NCBI GenBank assembly: GCA_901472505.1
Contig: LR590468.1
Location: 1,736,001-1,800,000, forward strand
Direction of reading: 5' to 3'
From: Proteus vulgaris
Lineage (GTDB): Bacteria; Pseudomonadota; Gammaproteobacteria; Enterobacterales; Enterobacteriaceae
DNA: 64,000 bases
Shown: piece after piece, positions 38,815-50,083 of the stretch
How positions within the stretch are numbered: position 1 is the first letter of the stretch
How the letters are laid out: the number at the start of each line of letters is the position of its first letter
Notes under the pieces: model-generated
What the model was told of the DNA's origin: nothing
Databases searched by the model: none
Seen by the model: the letters and a program-made list of their open reading frames with translations, nothing else
Program-made: the position numbers and the translations under genes

Positions 38815-39888
38815 ATGAAGTTGAAGAAATTAAAATGGGTACATAACTTCCTAAATATTTATAACCCACTTTTTGGCAAGATGAAAAAAATAGAGACATT
38901 TTCATCTGATATTCAATTTAACAGTATTCTTATTTTTTCCACGACAGCACTGGGAGATTTTATGTTTAATACTCCCGCGATAAGAGCGATTCGAGCGCAC
39001 TATCCTGATGCACATATCACCTTGGTTTCAAGTGAGAAGAATAGGTTATTAGTTGAGAATTATGATCAAATAGACAGTGTGGTTTATTGGGATAATAAAA
39101 TAAAAAATTTACTTCCCATTGCGTTACAAGCAAAAAAATATAAACCTGAATTAGCTATTATTCTGCATTCACATCTTCCTTATGATGTGCTATTTGCAGT
39201 AATGGCAGGTTGCCAGTATATCTTACGTAATACTTTTCATGTTATTCCGAAATGGTTTCAGAAATGGATTATTGCTGAGCATCAGCCTCCTAATTGCCAT
39301 GTTATTCAAAGTAAACTTAATATTATTCGCTATTTAGGAATAGATAGCTCTGATACAAGAATGGAACTTCCATGTGAAATAACGCAATTAATTAAGAATG
39401 AAAACAATATCGTTGGTTTTCAGATGGGGGCATCAACACAAGAGCGTAGATGGCCTATTAAATACTTTGTAGAGTTAGCTCAAAAGCTTATTGAGAATGA
39501 CCCATCGTTACAGGTTAAGTTAATTGGTTCACCTAGAGAGTTAGAATTACCCGAAGCATTTTTTGTATTGTTGCCGGAGCAATATCATAACAATATTGAA
39601 AACCTAGTAGGTAAAACTTCATTACCTGATTTGTTAAGTCAAATAAAAATAATGGATGTATTAGTCACTGGGGATACTGGGCCTTTGCATTTAGCAATAG
39701 CGTTACAAATACCTACAGTTAGCCTATTTGTAACAGCTGATCCAAAATGGACGGGGCCTTATCAGGATCTTCATTTACATACCATTATCAATAAAAAGCC
39801 TAGTCCAGATAAGGGAATACCCGATTCAATGGAGCTTATTGCTGTTGATGAAGTTTTTAATGCCGTCAATAAAACCCTAAAAGACTAA
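38815..39888 (+). CDS. Heptosyltransferase-like protein, GT9 family
   Basis: A 357-residue GT9 member with ILIFSTTALGDFMFNTPAIR near residue 40 and LVTGDTGPLHLAIALQIPTV near 280. It starts one base after the wabN stop, so the two are co-transcribed. It is more divergent and AT-rich than waaC or waaF. It likely adds a heptose in the strain-variable outer core; acceptor unknown. Confidence 0.78.
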   Translation: MKLKKLKWVHNFLNIYNPLFGKMKKIETFSSDIQFNSILIFSTTALGDFMFNTPAIRAIRAHYPDAHITLVSSEKNRLLVENYDQIDSVVYWDNKIKNLLPIALQAKKYKPELAIILHSHLPYDVLFAVMAGCQYILRNTFHVIPKWFQKWIIAEHQPPNCHVIQSKLNIIRYLGIDSSDTRMELPCEITQLIKNENNIVGFQMGASTQERRWPIKYFVELAQKLIENDPSLQVKLIGSPRELELPEAFFVLLPEQYHNNIENLVGKTSLPDLLSQIKIMDVLVTGDTGPLHLAIALQIPTVSLFVTADPKWTGPYQDLHLHTIINKKPSPDKGIPDSMELIAVDEVFNAVNKTLKD

Positions 39889-39901
39889 TAACTTTAGGGT
39901 T
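39873..39901. terminator. Hairpin between convergent GT9 gene and waaC
   Basis: AACCCTAAA (39873-39881) pairs with TTTAGGGTT (39893-39901) over 11 bases. It overlaps the end of the GT9 gene and lies just after waaC on the other strand. There is no clear T-run, so it is a weak candidate for both. Confidence 0.45.
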
Positions 39902-39908
39902 GATAAGG

Positions 39909-40868
39909 CTAAATATCGAGAATATTGATAACTTGTTGCGCACTTATCTCCCCAATATCCCCACCTTCTGCTTTTATAGAGGTTTGGGCTTTACCGTAAC
40001 CGCCTATTAGGCCGGGATCGGTAGGGCCAAATAAGGTGATATTGGGTTTATCTAATGCAGCCGTTAAATGGCTTAACCCTGTATCTACAGATACGACACT
40101 TTTGGCGCCCGCAATCACTTGAGCCACTTGGGCTAGAGACATCTTCGGTAACACATCAACGTAGTCAAAATCTTTTGCTAGACGTATTGCACGTTGATGC
40201 TCATGTTCGGCACCCCAAGGTAATTTAATCCGCAATCCTGAATCGGCAAGTAAGGCGATTAACGCTCGCCAATGAGACTCCGGCCAATGTTTTTCATCAC
40301 GTGTTGTTGCGTGCAAGAAGACCAGATAAGGACGCTCATCAAAAGGGGGAAGTGAGAGAAAATGTTGTGCAATGCCATAATCACCTTGAGATTGTGGTAT
40401 GGAATAACCCAAGCTTAGTGCAAATAGCTGGCGAATACGTTCAACCGCATGCATTTTTCTACTGACATCGTGACGAATATCGTAAAAGAAACTGGCTAAA
40501 GGCTCTCGGGCACATTGACGAGAATAGCCGTGTTTAGTGCCTTTGGCGTATCGAGTCACTAAAAATGCACTTTTCAGTAAACCTTGCGCATCAATAACAG
40601 CATCATAATGATGGGCTTGAATAGCGCGACGAAATTGCGCGCGCTCTGCACGAATAGGCGCACTAAACCAATTTTTACGCCAACGACGTATCGCCACAGG
40701 AATAACGGTATCAACCGCTTGATGCCAGCTTGGAATTTGTGCAAAACCCTCTTCAACTGCCCAGTCAAAACGGATATCAGGATACGCATTTATTGCATCA
40801 GTTAATGCTGGCAATGTATGTAACACATCGCCCATGGAAGAGGTTTTAACGATTAATACCCGCTTCAC
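39909..40868 (-). CDS. waaC: LPS heptosyltransferase I
   Basis: A 319-residue GT9 enzyme that adds heptose I to Kdo. Marks are RVLIVKTSSMGDVLHTLPAL, FDWAVEEGFAQIP, DAVIDAQGLLKSA and SVDTGLSHLTAALDKPNI. It overlaps waaF by four bases in the hldD-waaF-waaC operon, as in E. coli. Confidence 0.95.
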   Translation of the reverse strand: MKRVLIVKTSSMGDVLHTLPALTDAINAYPDIRFDWAVEEGFAQIPSWHQAVDTVIPVAIRRWRKNWFSAPIRAERAQFRRAIQAHHYDAVIDAQGLLKSAFLVTRYAKGTKHGYSRQCAREPLASFFYDIRHDVSRKMHAVERIRQLFALSLGYSIPQSQGDYGIAQHFLSLPPFDERPYLVFLHATTRDEKHWPESHWRALIALLADSGLRIKLPWGAEHEHQRAIRLAKDFDYVDVLPKMSLAQVAQVIAGAKSVVSVDTGLSHLTAALDKPNITLFGPTDPGLIGGYGKAQTSIKAEGGDIGEISAQQVINILDI

Positions 40869-41914
40869 GCTGATGGCTCCGTTGACAGTAAATTTTCTAA
40901 TTCAGCAAAAACCTTCTCTGGCTGAATATCTATTAAGCTTTGGTGATAACCTTGTTCTGCATTCCCTTTACGTACTTTGTGATAGCCCGTAATCAAACGG
41001 ATCACGCGTGCTTTATGGGATAATGGTGGCGTAAAGTCAGGGCTACTTGGGCCATAAAGGGCAACTAACGGGCGCTCTAATGCCGCCGCCACATGCATTA
41101 AACCAGAGTCATTACTGACGACAGCTTTACAAGATGCAATCAAATTCACCGCTTGTTCAAGGCTGGTTTCACCTGCAAGATTAAAACAGGCTTCACGGGC
41201 TTCTGGCGTTAAAGCTTGTTTTATCTCTTCACCAGCTTCTTTATCTTTTTGAGAGCCAAATAAGAAGATTTGATAACCTAGTTCAATCAGTTTCTGTGCT
41301 AAAGCAGCATAATGATAATGAGGCCAACGTTTTGCAGGACCAAATTCAGCACCGGGGCAAAAACCAATCGCAGGGCGTTGGGTAGATAATGCAAATTGGG
41401 TCAATGTGGTAGAGATATCATTTTCAGTAACTGATAACTTAGGCCATAACAGAGGTTGAGGTAAATCAGTCGCTTTTTGCACCTTTTGTTTGTCATAAGC
41501 CAGGGCAACATAGCGTTCAACCATTAAAGGAAATGCGTCTTTGTCTAAAGGGCGCAAATCATTTAATAGCCCATAGCGCATTTCTCCACGCCATCCTGTG
41601 CGTTTAGGAATATCGGCAAAGAAAGGCACTAATGCTGATTTTAATGAGTTTGGTAATACATAAGCGTGAGTATAACCATTCTCTTTTAATTGTTTTCCTA
41701 AACGGCGACGTTCACCAATGGCTAACACACCATGTCCTAATGGCATTGAGATTGCATTATCAACCTCTGGCATTTTTTCTAATAATGGACGGCACCACGC
41801 TGGTGCCATCACATCAATCGTTGCCGCAGGATGTAATGCTTTCAATGTACGATAAAGGCTTTGGGACATCATCATATCCCCGACCCATGAAGGCCCTACC
41901 ACAAAGATTTTCAT
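40865..41914 (-). CDS. waaF: LPS heptosyltransferase II
   Basis: A 349-residue GT9 enzyme that adds heptose II to heptose I. Conserved parts are KIFVVGPSWVGDMMMSQSLY, IGFCPGAEFGPAKRWPHYHY and SNDSGLMHVAAALERPLVAL. It lies 9 bases after hldD and overlaps waaC. Confidence 0.95.
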   Translation of the reverse strand: MKIFVVGPSWVGDMMMSQSLYRTLKALHPAATIDVMAPAWCRPLLEKMPEVDNAISMPLGHGVLAIGERRRLGKQLKENGYTHAYVLPNSLKSALVPFFADIPKRTGWRGEMRYGLLNDLRPLDKDAFPLMVERYVALAYDKQKVQKATDLPQPLLWPKLSVTENDISTTLTQFALSTQRPAIGFCPGAEFGPAKRWPHYHYAALAQKLIELGYQIFLFGSQKDKEAGEEIKQALTPEAREACFNLAGETSLEQAVNLIASCKAVVSNDSGLMHVAAALERPLVALYGPSSPDFTPPLSHKARVIRLITGYHKVRKGNAEQGYHQSLIDIQPEKVFAELENLLSTEPSA

Positions 41915-41923
41915 AAACAGAGA

Positions 41924-42862
41924 TTACTTACCTTGATTTAACCATTGCATATAAAGCTCGACGCCTTCTGCTACCGTTTTAAACGGTGCGGTATATCCTG
42001 CTTTACGTAAATTCGTTAGGTCAGCTTGAGTAAAGGCTTGGTAACGGCCTTTCAATTTCTCTGGGAACTCAATATGTTCGATAGAGAGATCTTTATCTTT
42101 ATGATGAGCAATCACTGCGTCCGCAACAGCTTGGAATGATTCCGCACGACCTGTACCACAGTTAAAAATACCAGATACATTGTTGCGCCAGAACCATAAA
42201 TTAACCGCAGCCACATCACCTACATAAATAAAGTCACGTTGGAAGGTTTCGCTACCTTCAAATAATTTTGGATTTTGACCTGCATTTACTTGGTTATTTA
42301 AATGGAATGCAACACTGGCCATACCACCTTTATGTCCTTCACGAGGGCCATAAACATTAAAATAACGGAAGCCACAAATCATGGAATCAGCTTCAGGTAA
42401 AATCTGACGTACATATTCATCAAATAAGAATTTGGAATAGCCGTAGACATTTAAAGGTGCTTCGTACTTTCTCTCTTCAATAAAGTTATCAGTGCGGCCA
42501 CCATAAGTGGCTGCAGAAGAGGCATATAAGAACGGAATTTGGCGATCTAAACAGTAGTGGAGTAGCTCTTTAGAGTATTGATAGTTGTTATCCATCATAT
42601 ATTTGCCATCCCACTCAGTGGTAGAAGAGCAAGCACCCTCATGGAAAACAGCATCGATATCACCGAAATCATCCCCAGCAACAATGCTTGCAATAAAATC
42701 TTCTTTATCCATGTAATCAGTGATATTTAGATCGACCAAATTTACGAACTTGGTGCCATCTTTGAGGTTATCAACAACCAAAATATCGGTATAACCTTCA
42801 TCATTTAATGCTTTAACAATATTGCTGCCGATAAAACCTGCACCGCCAGTGACGATAATCAT
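41924..42862 (-). CDS. hldD: ADP-L-glycero-D-manno-heptose 6-epimerase
   Basis: A 312-residue extended SDR enzyme that makes the ADP-L,D-heptose used by waaC, waaF and waaQ. The NAD(P)-binding [17 protein letters not shown] is at the start, [10 protein letters not shown] near residue 75 and the catalytic [12 protein letters not shown] near 140. It is the first gene of hldD-waaF-waaC, divergent from kbl across 265 bases that show no gene. Confidence 0.96.
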   Translation of the reverse strand: MIIVTGGAGFIGSNIVKALNDEGYTDILVVDNLKDGTKFVNLVDLNITDYMDKEDFIASIVAGDDFGDIDAVFHEGACSSTTEWDGKYMMDNNYQYSKELLHYCLDRQIPFLYASSAATYGGRTDNFIEERKYEAPLNVYGYSKFLFDEYVRQILPEADSMICGFRYFNVYGPREGHKGGMASVAFHLNNQVNAGQNPKLFEGSETFQRDFIYVGDVAAVNLWFWRNNVSGIFNCGTGRAESFQAVADAVIAHHKDKDLSIEHIEFPEKLKGRYQAFTQADLTNLRKAGYTAPFKTVAEGVELYMQWLNQGK

Positions 42863-43127
42863 ATGGCTACCCCTTCATATAAAATCTAAAAATTAGCTCT
42901 GAGTCTATAATAACACTGAACAGCGTTAACGGTAGTATTCATCAAGGAACAACAGACTGAAATTCTCGAAAAAAGCAGTGCATATTAGTGATCTTAATTA
43001 CACAAATAACATTATTTATTTACATTTGTCGTTTTTAATAGAGTAAAGGCATAAAATAAGAAACAATATGATTATATTATAGTCAATTATAACTATTGCT
43101 TCTTTTTGTCTCTGTTTAGGAGAAAGT

Positions 43128-44327
43128 ATGTCCACCCACTCTTTCTATCAACAAATTAATCAACAACTCGAACAAACTCGTCAAGATGGCCTCTTTAAAA
43201 ATGAGCGCATCATCACTTCTTCACAACGTGCTGAGATTGCCGTTGCTGACGGAAGCCATGTTATTAATTTCTGTGCTAATAATTATCTCGGTTTAGCAAA
43301 TCATCCCAAGCTGATTGAAGCGGCGAAAACGGGTATGGATAGCCACGGGTTTGGTATGGCATCTGTCCGTTTTATCTGTGGTACTCAAGATTCACATAAA
43401 ACATTAGAAAATAAAATTGCTGAATTTTTAGGTATGGAAGATGCCATTTTGTATTCATCTTGTTTTGATGCCAATGGGGGATTATTTGAAACATTAATGG
43501 GGCCAGAAGATGCGATTATTTCTGATGCCTTAAATCATGCGTCTATTATTGATGGTGTGCGTTTATGCAAAGCAAAACGCTATCGTTACGCGAATAACAA
43601 TATGGCTGAACTTCGCGCACAACTTGAAAAAGCGAAAGCAGAGAATGCTCGTCATATTATGATAGCGACAGATGGTGTGTTTTCAATGGACGGTGTCATT
43701 GCTGATCTAAAAAGTATCTGTGATTTAGCGGATGAATTTGGTGCCCTAGTCATGGTTGATGATTCGCATGCCGTCGGTTTTGTGGGGGCACAAGGACGAG
43801 GTACACATGAATATTGTGATGTGATGGAGAGAGTTGACATTATCACCGGTACTTTAGGTAAAGCGCTAGGTGGTGCATCGGGGGGGTATACGGCGGCACG
43901 CAAAGACGTCGTTAAGTGGTTACGCCAGCGATCTCGTCCTTATCTATTCTCGAACTCGTTAGCACCTGCGATTGTTTCGGCCTCTATTGCCGTTTTAGAT
44001 ATGCTGAAGTCAGGTGATGAGATTAGAGCTCGTTTATGGCGTAACGCTTCACTTTTCCGTGAAAAAATGAGTGTGGCGGGTTTTACATTGGCGGGTGCTG
44101 ATCACGCGATTATTCCCGTGATGTTAGGTGAAGCTAAATTAGCGCAAGAATTTGCAACTCGTTTACTTGATGAAGGTATTTATGTCACGGGATTCTTTTA
44201 TCCTGTTGTACCGCAAGGGCAAGCACGTATTCGTACACAAATGTCGGCAGCGCATACTCCAGAGCAAATTGAACGGGCAGTGGCTGCATTTATTAAAATT
44301 GGTAAGCAACTTAATGTGATTGCATAA
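43128..44327 (+). CDS. kbl: Glycine C-acetyltransferase (2-amino-3-ketobutyrate CoA ligase)
   Basis: A 399-residue PLP enzyme of the alpha-oxoamine synthase family. [16 protein letters not shown] and the PLP lysine in [15 protein letters not shown] (near residue 244) are intact. With Tdh it breaks threonine down to glycine and acetyl-CoA. A TTTAGGAGAAAGT site precedes the ATG, and tdh follows by 9 bases. Confidence 0.96.
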   Translation: MSTHSFYQQINQQLEQTRQDGLFKNERIITSSQRAEIAVADGSHVINFCANNYLGLANHPKLIEAAKTGMDSHGFGMASVRFICGTQDSHKTLENKIAEFLGMEDAILYSSCFDANGGLFETLMGPEDAIISDALNHASIIDGVRLCKAKRYRYANNNMAELRAQLEKAKAENARHIMIATDGVFSMDGVIADLKSICDLADEFGALVMVDDSHAVGFVGAQGRGTHEYCDVMERVDIITGTLGKALGGASGGYTAARKDVVKWLRQRSRPYLFSNSLAPAIVSASIAVLDMLKSGDEIRARLWRNASLFREKMSVAGFTLAGADHAIIPVMLGEAKLAQEFATRLLDEGIYVTGFFYPVVPQGQARIRTQMSAAHTPEQIERAVAAFIKIGKQLNVIA

Positions 44328-44336
44328 GGCTCTCCT

Positions 44337-45362
44337 ATGAAAGCATTGTCAAAATTAAAAGCACAAGAAGGTATCTGGATGACTGATGTTCCAGTACCTG
44401 AACTTGGTCATAATGGTGTGATGATCAAAATTCGTAAAACAGCGATTTGTGGCACGGATGTTCATATTTATAACTGGGACGAGTGGTCACAAAAAACAAT
44501 TCCTGTTCCTATGGTCGTCGGTCATGAATATATTGGCGAGATTGTTGCGATAGGACAAGAAGTTAAAGGCTTTAATATTGGTGATCGTGTCTCGGGTGAA
44601 GGACATATCACTTGTGGTCATTGCCGTAATTGTCGTGGTGGTCGTACGCATTTATGTCGTAATACTATCGGTGTGGGTGTAAACCGTCCGGGTTGTTTCG
44701 CTGAATATCTAGTTATTCCTGCTTTTAATGCGTTTAAAATTCCAGATAACATTCCTGATGAGTTAGCAGCCATTTTTGATCCTTTTGGTAATGCTGTACA
44801 TACCGCATTATCTTTTGATTTAGTGGGTGAAGATGTGCTGGTTTCCGGTGCTGGCCCTATTGGTATTATGGCGGCTGCCATTTGTAAGCATGTTGGAGCC
44901 CGTCATGTGGTGATCACTGATGTTAATGAATATCGCCTTGATCTCGCGAAAAAAATGGGTGTCACTAGAGCTGTGAATGTCAGCAAAGAAAACCTAATAG
45001 ATGTTATGAAAGAATTGGGTATGACCGAAGGATTTGATGTGGGGTTAGAAATGTCAGGTGCACCACCTGCGTTTCGTACCATGTTAAACACCATGAATCA
45101 TGGTGGTCGTATTGCGCTGTTGGGTATCCCACCTTCTGATATGGCAATTGATTGGGGGCAAGTTATTTTTAAGGGGCTGTTTATTAAAGGTATCTATGGG
45201 CGTGAGATGTTTGAAACATGGTACAAAATGGCGGCACTTATTCAGTCTGGCCTTGATCTCTCTCCGATTATTACTCATCAATTCCCAATCGATGAATTCC
45301 AAAAAGGCTTTGATATCATGCGTTCCGGTCAATCAGGTAAAGTGATTTTAGATTGGCAGTAA
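44337..45362 (+). CDS. tdh: L-threonine 3-dehydrogenase
   Basis: A 341-residue zinc-dependent medium-chain dehydrogenase. It has the catalytic-zinc site [13 protein letters not shown] and GHEYIGEI, the four-cysteine structural site in [15 protein letters not shown] (residues ~93-107) and the NAD-binding [12 protein letters not shown]. Second gene of kbl-tdh. Confidence 0.96.
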   Translation: MKALSKLKAQEGIWMTDVPVPELGHNGVMIKIRKTAICGTDVHIYNWDEWSQKTIPVPMVVGHEYIGEIVAIGQEVKGFNIGDRVSGEGHITCGHCRNCRGGRTHLCRNTIGVGVNRPGCFAEYLVIPAFNAFKIPDNIPDELAAIFDPFGNAVHTALSFDLVGEDVLVSGAGPIGIMAAAICKHVGARHVVITDVNEYRLDLAKKMGVTRAVNVSKENLIDVMKELGMTEGFDVGLEMSGAPPAFRTMLNTMNHGGRIALLGIPPSDMAIDWGQVIFKGLFIKGIYGREMFETWYKMAALIQSGLDLSPIITHQFPIDEFQKGFDIMRSGQSGKVILDWQ

Positions 45363-45378
45363 TGAGTGATCATTAAGC

Positions 45379-45406
45379 AAAAAAGAGCCTTGAAAGGCTC
45401 TTTTTT
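45379..45406. terminator. Bidirectional terminator between tdh and yibQ
   Basis: AAAAGAGCC (45381-45389) and GGCTCTTTT (45396-45404) form a stem with T-runs on both strands, between two convergent genes. Confidence 0.85.
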
Positions 45407-45412
45407 ATTGCG

Positions 45413-46396
45413 TTACTTTTCAATTTCATCCATTGAATTAGGATTAGGAGGGTTGGGTAATTTCTTTTTTTCTGATGAGCTAAATCCATTGGATAACGTA
45501 TTAATCAGTGTACTTTTTTTTATCGAAATAATCGCTTCTTGTGCGGGTTTTAACCATGAAGCGGGTTTTGGCTCTTGCGGTGATTTTGTAGGTGGTACCA
45601 CTTTGGGTGGTTCAGGCTGTACTGGTTTTTCTGTTTGTGGTTTTAATAAGCTACTTGGTGCGACGAGTTGAATATCAGCAGGTAGTAAAGGCAGTTGTTG
45701 TTGCAATGCTCTGACGGTAGAAGGGTGAGGGTGTCCAATAGCGATGGCTGAGCCATTTTTCCGCGCTAAAGCAATTGCTCGGGCAAGTTGTTGGCGAGTC
45801 TCAGCTTCTGTTTGTACGTTATCGAGAAAAACATGGCGACGCAAAGAGGGAACACCCGCGGCTTTAGCGGCAATGGCAGCTTGTGTATTACCAATGGTTA
45901 CACTATCTAAAAAATAGAGGTTTGAGTGATTAAGTGCTTTTATCACTCTATCCATCGCTTGCCTATCTGATGTCATTGCACTACCCATATGGTTATTCAT
46001 ACCGACAGCGTAAGGAACATTATTAATAGCATTTTGAATAATACGGTTAATTTCAGCCTGATCCATTGACGGTTTTAGGGTGTCGCGCTCTAGAGGTTGT
46101 TTGCTAATGGGCGCCATGGGCATATGAATGAGAATTTCCCGCCCTTGTGCATGGGCTTTATTCGCCACTTCTTTACCATGAGGAGAATCAGGCAAAATGG
46201 CGATAGAAACCGCAGTTGGAAGTTGTAAAATTTGGTTATCTTCTTTTTTACGATAACCAAAATCATCAATCACAATAGCTAATTTGGCCGCAAATGCAGG
46301 TGTGCTCACAACCAGGCTTAGCAACATTAAACTAAGTAAAAAAGCACTCTTGTGTTGTAATGTGCCAAGTAATTTCAAACCTACCTCCCAAGCCAA
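45413..46396 (-). CDS. yibQ: Divergent polysaccharide deacetylase family protein YibQ
   Basis: Up to 327 residues. A signal peptide (SAFLLSLMLLSLVVSTPAFA) is followed by KLAIVIDDFGYRKKEDNQIL, IHMPMAPISKQP, GMNNHMGSAMT and AIGHPHPSTVRAL, the YibQ/DUF610 pattern. It is a periplasmic protein of unknown substrate, next to envC. The C-terminus is Pro/Lys-rich. The ATG at 46396 overlaps the envC stop by 16 bases; a TTG at 46378 has a better GGGAGG site and starts directly at the signal peptide, so the true start is uncertain. Confidence 0.9.
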   Translation of the reverse strand: MAWEVGLKLLGTLQHKSAFLLSLMLLSLVVSTPAFAAKLAIVIDDFGYRKKEDNQILQLPTAVSIAILPDSPHGKEVANKAHAQGREILIHMPMAPISKQPLERDTLKPSMDQAEINRIIQNAINNVPYAVGMNNHMGSAMTSDRQAMDRVIKALNHSNLYFLDSVTIGNTQAAIAAKAAGVPSLRRHVFLDNVQTEAETRQQLARAIALARKNGSAIAIGHPHPSTVRALQQQLPLLPADIQLVAPSSLLKPQTEKPVQPEPPKVVPPTKSPQEPKPASWLKPAQEAIISIKKSTLINTLSNGFSSSEKKKLPNPPNPNSMDEIEK

Positions 46397-47673
46397 GGAA
46401 CTGGGTTTACCGCTTTCCCTTGACGTCTAATTTCAAAATAGAGTGCTGAACGCTCTTGCCCACCACTGTTACCGACTAAAGCAATAGGTTGACCCGCTTT
46501 AACTTGTTGACCGACATTCACTAAAGCACTTTGGTTATAACCGTAAAGGCTCATATCACCTTTACCATGCTCAACCACAACCACTAAACCATAACCTTGA
46601 AGCCAATCCGCTAATAACACTCGCCCATCCGCAATTGCTTTGACTTCGGTACCTTGTGTTGCGGGGATGACAATGCCTTTCCAGCGTAATTCTCCCGAGC
46701 CAGAAATAGATTCACCAAAACGGTGTAATAAAGTGCCTCTGATTGGCCAAATTGCTTGTCCCGTAGGTTTACCTAAACCGCCTGTACGTGACATCAATGA
46801 TTGTTCTTCAGCTGTTGGTTTATAGGTTGAACCGCGCTGTTGGGCTTCTCGTTGTTTGGCGGCGATGCGCGCAGCTTCCCGGGCTTCACGCTCTGCGCGG
46901 GCTTTGGCTTCTCGCTCTGCTTGAGCGATTTTATTTCTTAATTGCGCTTCGTTAGCTCGCATAGTCGCTAAGTTTTTTTGATCCGCTTTTAAGGTGGATT
47001 CAAGTTGGGTCAGTGTTTTTTGTCGAGCTATTAATGCGTTATCAAGCTTTTGTTTTTCTTGCTGTTGTTTAGTTAAGACTTGCTTTTGCTCGTTCTGTTT
47101 TGCTTGTTGTGCAGCTTTTTCTGCTTCCAGTTCTTTGGATGTTTGAGCCAGTTCGGCCATTGTTTCTTTACGAGCATCATTAATATAGCTGTAATACGCT
47201 AAAATACGCTCTTCACGCTGACCTTCTTCACCACGAAATAGGAGTTCAATACCTTGGTGTTTGCCTTGACGATAAGCCGCATCCATTTGACGGGCTAATA
47301 ACGCTTGTTGTGAATGATATTGTTTTTGTAGGCGTGCAATATTCGCGGTAATCGTTTTGATCTCTTTACTTAAAGTTTGTAAGCGGTTTTGTGTTTCATG
47401 CACAGAACGACCTGCATTAGAGATTTGTGTTTCTTGTGTTTTTAATTGATTAAGCAGTGCTGTACGTTGTTTTTGTTGTTCTTGAACTCGTTTTTCTTTT
47501 TCTGCAATTGTGGTTTGTAGATCTTTTAGTTGATTGCGATTATCCGTTAATGAGTTGGCAAAAACAGGGGTAACTGAAAAAAGAGTTGTGCTAATTAGCA
47601 ACGCGATTAACGGTAAAGAAAATACACGATAAGGCTGAGGTGTTTTTTTTTGAAGATCCATTTTCTCTGCCAT
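46381..47673 (-). CDS. envC: Murein hydrolase activator EnvC
   Basis: A 430-residue periplasmic divisome protein that switches on the amidases AmiA and AmiB. It has a signal peptide (LPLIALLISTTLFSVTPVFA), then long coiled coils rich in Gln/Lys/Glu to about residue 290, then a LytM domain (GIVIPATQGTEVKAIADGRV, then LYFEIRRQGKAVNPVPWLG). The zinc ligands of active LytM enzymes are absent, as in all EnvC. It is followed by yibQ, as in E. coli, but gpmM is not upstream. Confidence 0.95.
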   Translation of the reverse strand: MAEKMDLQKKTPQPYRVFSLPLIALLISTTLFSVTPVFANSLTDNRNQLKDLQTTIAEKEKRVQEQQKQRTALLNQLKTQETQISNAGRSVHETQNRLQTLSKEIKTITANIARLQKQYHSQQALLARQMDAAYRQGKHQGIELLFRGEEGQREERILAYYSYINDARKETMAELAQTSKELEAEKAAQQAKQNEQKQVLTKQQQEKQKLDNALIARQKTLTQLESTLKADQKNLATMRANEAQLRNKIAQAEREAKARAEREAREAARIAAKQREAQQRGSTYKPTAEEQSLMSRTGGLGKPTGQAIWPIRGTLLHRFGESISGSGELRWKGIVIPATQGTEVKAIADGRVLLADWLQGYGLVVVVEHGKGDMSLYGYNQSALVNVGQQVKAGQPIALVGNSGGQERSALYFEIRRQGKAVNPVPWLGR

Positions 47674-47888
47674 CTGACCAACGTACCTTTCATAACAGTT
47701 TGTAAGATTATTTCATGCCACAAAACAACTGACCAGCTAACATGAAATAAAGCCGAAATTTCAGATAATACCTAACAGGTAATCTATTCAATTAATAAGA
47801 GATTATAAAGCAATAATAGAGGGAAAGAGGAAAAAAGAGACAATCCGTGTGACAGCGCAATAAAATATCACGCTGTCCACGAGAGCGA

Positions 47889-49217
47889 TTATTCGACGAT
47901 AGTACCCCAAAGGTCATATTCATCTGCATGTTCAATCAGAACACGAACGATTTGCCCTGGTTCAACGTCAAACTGCTCGTTAAGATAAACCGCACCATCA
48001 ATTTCAGGTGCATCAGCCATACTGCGACCAATCGCACCTTCTTCATCCACTTCATCAATCATAACAAGCAACACTTTGCCGATTTTCTCTTGCAGGCGTT
48101 CAGTCGAAATTTGTTGCTGTAATTGCATAAAGCGATGATAACGCTCTTCTTTCACTTCTTCAGGTACTTGATCGGCTAATTCATTTGCTTGCGCGCCATC
48201 AACAGGGCTGTATTTAAAGCAACCAACACGGTCTAAACGTGCTTCGCTGAGGAAATCCAATAACATTTGGAAATCTTCTTCTGTTTCACCTGGGAAACCA
48301 ACAATAAAAGTAGAACGTAAGGTTAACTCAGGGCAAATTTCACGCCAGCGTTTTACGCGCTCTAAAGTTCGTTCAACAGAGCCTGGACGCTTCATCAGTT
48401 TTAAAATTTTCGGGCTTGCGTGCTGTAATGGAATATCTAAATAAGGCAAAATTTTGCCTTCAGCCATTAAAGGAATAACATCATCGACATGTGGGTACGG
48501 ATAAACATAATGCAAACGAACCCAAATCCCCAATTTTGCAAGCTGTTCACATAGACTCACCATACTGGTTTTGACTGGCATCCCATCCCAAAAACCCGTT
48601 TGATGTTTCGTATCAACACCGTAAGCGGAGGTATCTTGAGAGATAACCAGCAACTCTTTTACTCCAGCATTAACTAATCTTTTAGCTTCACCTAATACAT
48701 CACCAATTGGACGACTATCTAAATCGCCTCGCATTGATGGAATGATGCAGAACGTACAGCGGTGATTACAGCCTTCAGAGATTTTTAAATAGGCGTAATG
48801 ACGCGGTGTTAATTTGACACCTTGTTCAGGTACAAGGCTGAGAAACGGGTTGTGATCAGGTTTAGGGACATAGTGATGAATATGTGATAAAACTTGCTCA
48901 TAACTATGAGGCCCTGTGATTTCGAGTACTTTGGGGTGCACTTCACGAATTTGGTTCTCTTTTGCACCTAAACAACCAGTAACAATCACTTTACCGTTTT
49001 CATCGAGTGCTTCACCAATCGCTTCTAGCGATTCTTGTACTGCGCTGTCAATAAAGCCACAGGTGTTGACGATGACTAAATCAGCATCATTATAGGTAGG
49101 AACAACTTGATAACCTTCTGTGCGCAGTTCGGTTAGGATACGTTCAGAGTCCACTAAATTTTTAGGGCAACCTAATGAAACGAATCCGATTTTAGGCACT
49201 TGATTTGTTTGCGACAT
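47889..49217 (-). CDS. rimO: Ribosomal protein S12 methylthiotransferase
   Basis: A 442-residue radical SAM enzyme that methylthiolates Asp88 of S12. The N-terminal MTTase domain has Cys in [23 protein letters not shown] and VTGCLGAKE. The radical SAM cluster is CNHRCTFC near residue 150, followed by the C-terminal TRAM domain. It stands alone, divergent from yibN; its place next to envC differs from E. coli. Confidence 0.95.
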   Translation of the reverse strand: MSQTNQVPKIGFVSLGCPKNLVDSERILTELRTEGYQVVPTYNDADLVIVNTCGFIDSAVQESLEAIGEALDENGKVIVTGCLGAKENQIREVHPKVLEITGPHSYEQVLSHIHHYVPKPDHNPFLSLVPEQGVKLTPRHYAYLKISEGCNHRCTFCIIPSMRGDLDSRPIGDVLGEAKRLVNAGVKELLVISQDTSAYGVDTKHQTGFWDGMPVKTSMVSLCEQLAKLGIWVRLHYVYPYPHVDDVIPLMAEGKILPYLDIPLQHASPKILKLMKRPGSVERTLERVKRWREICPELTLRSTFIVGFPGETEEDFQMLLDFLSEARLDRVGCFKYSPVDGAQANELADQVPEEVKEERYHRFMQLQQQISTERLQEKIGKVLLVMIDEVDEEGAIGRSMADAPEIDGAVYLNEQFDVEPGQIVRVLIEHADEYDLWGTIVE

Positions 49218-49576
49218 GCTCGTGTTCTCAATACTTTTAAATAAATAACAGACAGTTGTTGTTTCTCAGACAGGTATAAATCTTACGCAATATAGGTGAT
49301 TTTATACGTAAATAGCCATTATTTGGGATGCTGATTTATTAATAGCTTGCCTGAAGAGGGTTCCTGTAGAGTAAAAAGGTACGGCCTTTTAAATTCATCA
49401 TTTTTTATGGAACGGGTGCTAATGGTACATAAATCCGTCAATAAAAAAAATGATTGTTGAGAAACTTTCCGCAAAAACTGAAAGAGAAACGCAGGAATAG
49501 GCTGTAATTGCGCCATGACAAAGGTATACTTTGGCTCTTTGATACTATTTTTAACCAACGAGAGTGATTGCATCCT
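49218..49576. other. Divergent intergenic region rimO/yibN
   Basis: A 359-base gap without a supported gene. A TATACT hexamer at 49525-49530 could be a -10 for yibN about 45 bases upstream of its ATG. The minus-strand frames at 49319-49803 lack family features and overlap yibN. Confidence 0.35.
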
Positions 49577-50014
49577 ATGCTGCAAGAAGTAATGCAATTT
49601 TTCAACCGGCATACCCTGTTAAGCTTTATCTGGGTTGCGCTGCTGGTGGCGGTCATTGTATTGACCTTTAAAGGACTTTTTTCTAAGACGAAAAATATTA
49701 CCCGTACAGAAGCGATTTCTTTGATAAATAAAGAGAATGCGGTATGTGTTGATATCCGTAGCCGTGATGAATTCCGTAAAGGACACATCATTGATTCTAT
49801 CAATTTAACGCCTTCTGAAATTAAAAGTAATAATATTGCTGAGCTGGAGAAATATAAGTCACAGCCAGTGATTGTTGTTTCACCATCAGGTATTGAAGGT
49901 GCAAAACCTGCTGAAAGCCTAATTAAACTCGGTTTTGAAAAAGTCTTTATTTTAAAAGAGGGTCTTTCTGGCTGGAGTGGTGAAAATTTACCACTGGCTA
50001 AAGGTAAAAAATAA
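49577..50014 (+). CDS. yibN: Rhodanese-like membrane protein YibN
   Basis: About 145 residues: one N-terminal membrane segment ([18 protein letters not shown]), then a rhodanese domain ([17 protein letters not shown], then [12 protein letters not shown]). The position normally holding the catalytic Cys reads [11 protein letters not shown], so sulfur transfer at the usual site is unlikely; E. coli YibN has the same lack. The ATG at 49577 fits the family. grxC, which follows yibN in E. coli, is missing before secB. Confidence 0.9.
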   Translation: MLQEVMQFFNRHTLLSFIWVALLVAVIVLTFKGLFSKTKNITRTEAISLINKENAVCVDIRSRDEFRKGHIIDSINLTPSEIKSNNIAELEKYKSQPVIVVSPSGIEGAKPAESLIKLGFEKVFILKEGLSGWSGENLPLAKGKK

Positions 50015-50083
50015 CGAGCAGGCAGATTGAGTTCTATACTTACTGCTATTCAATTAATAAGGATATAAAAAGGTAAGATTATT

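Noticed and set aside
49319..49803. Two minus-strand frames upstream of and overlapping yibN
   Set aside because: Antisense to a well-conserved gene and lacking any domain.
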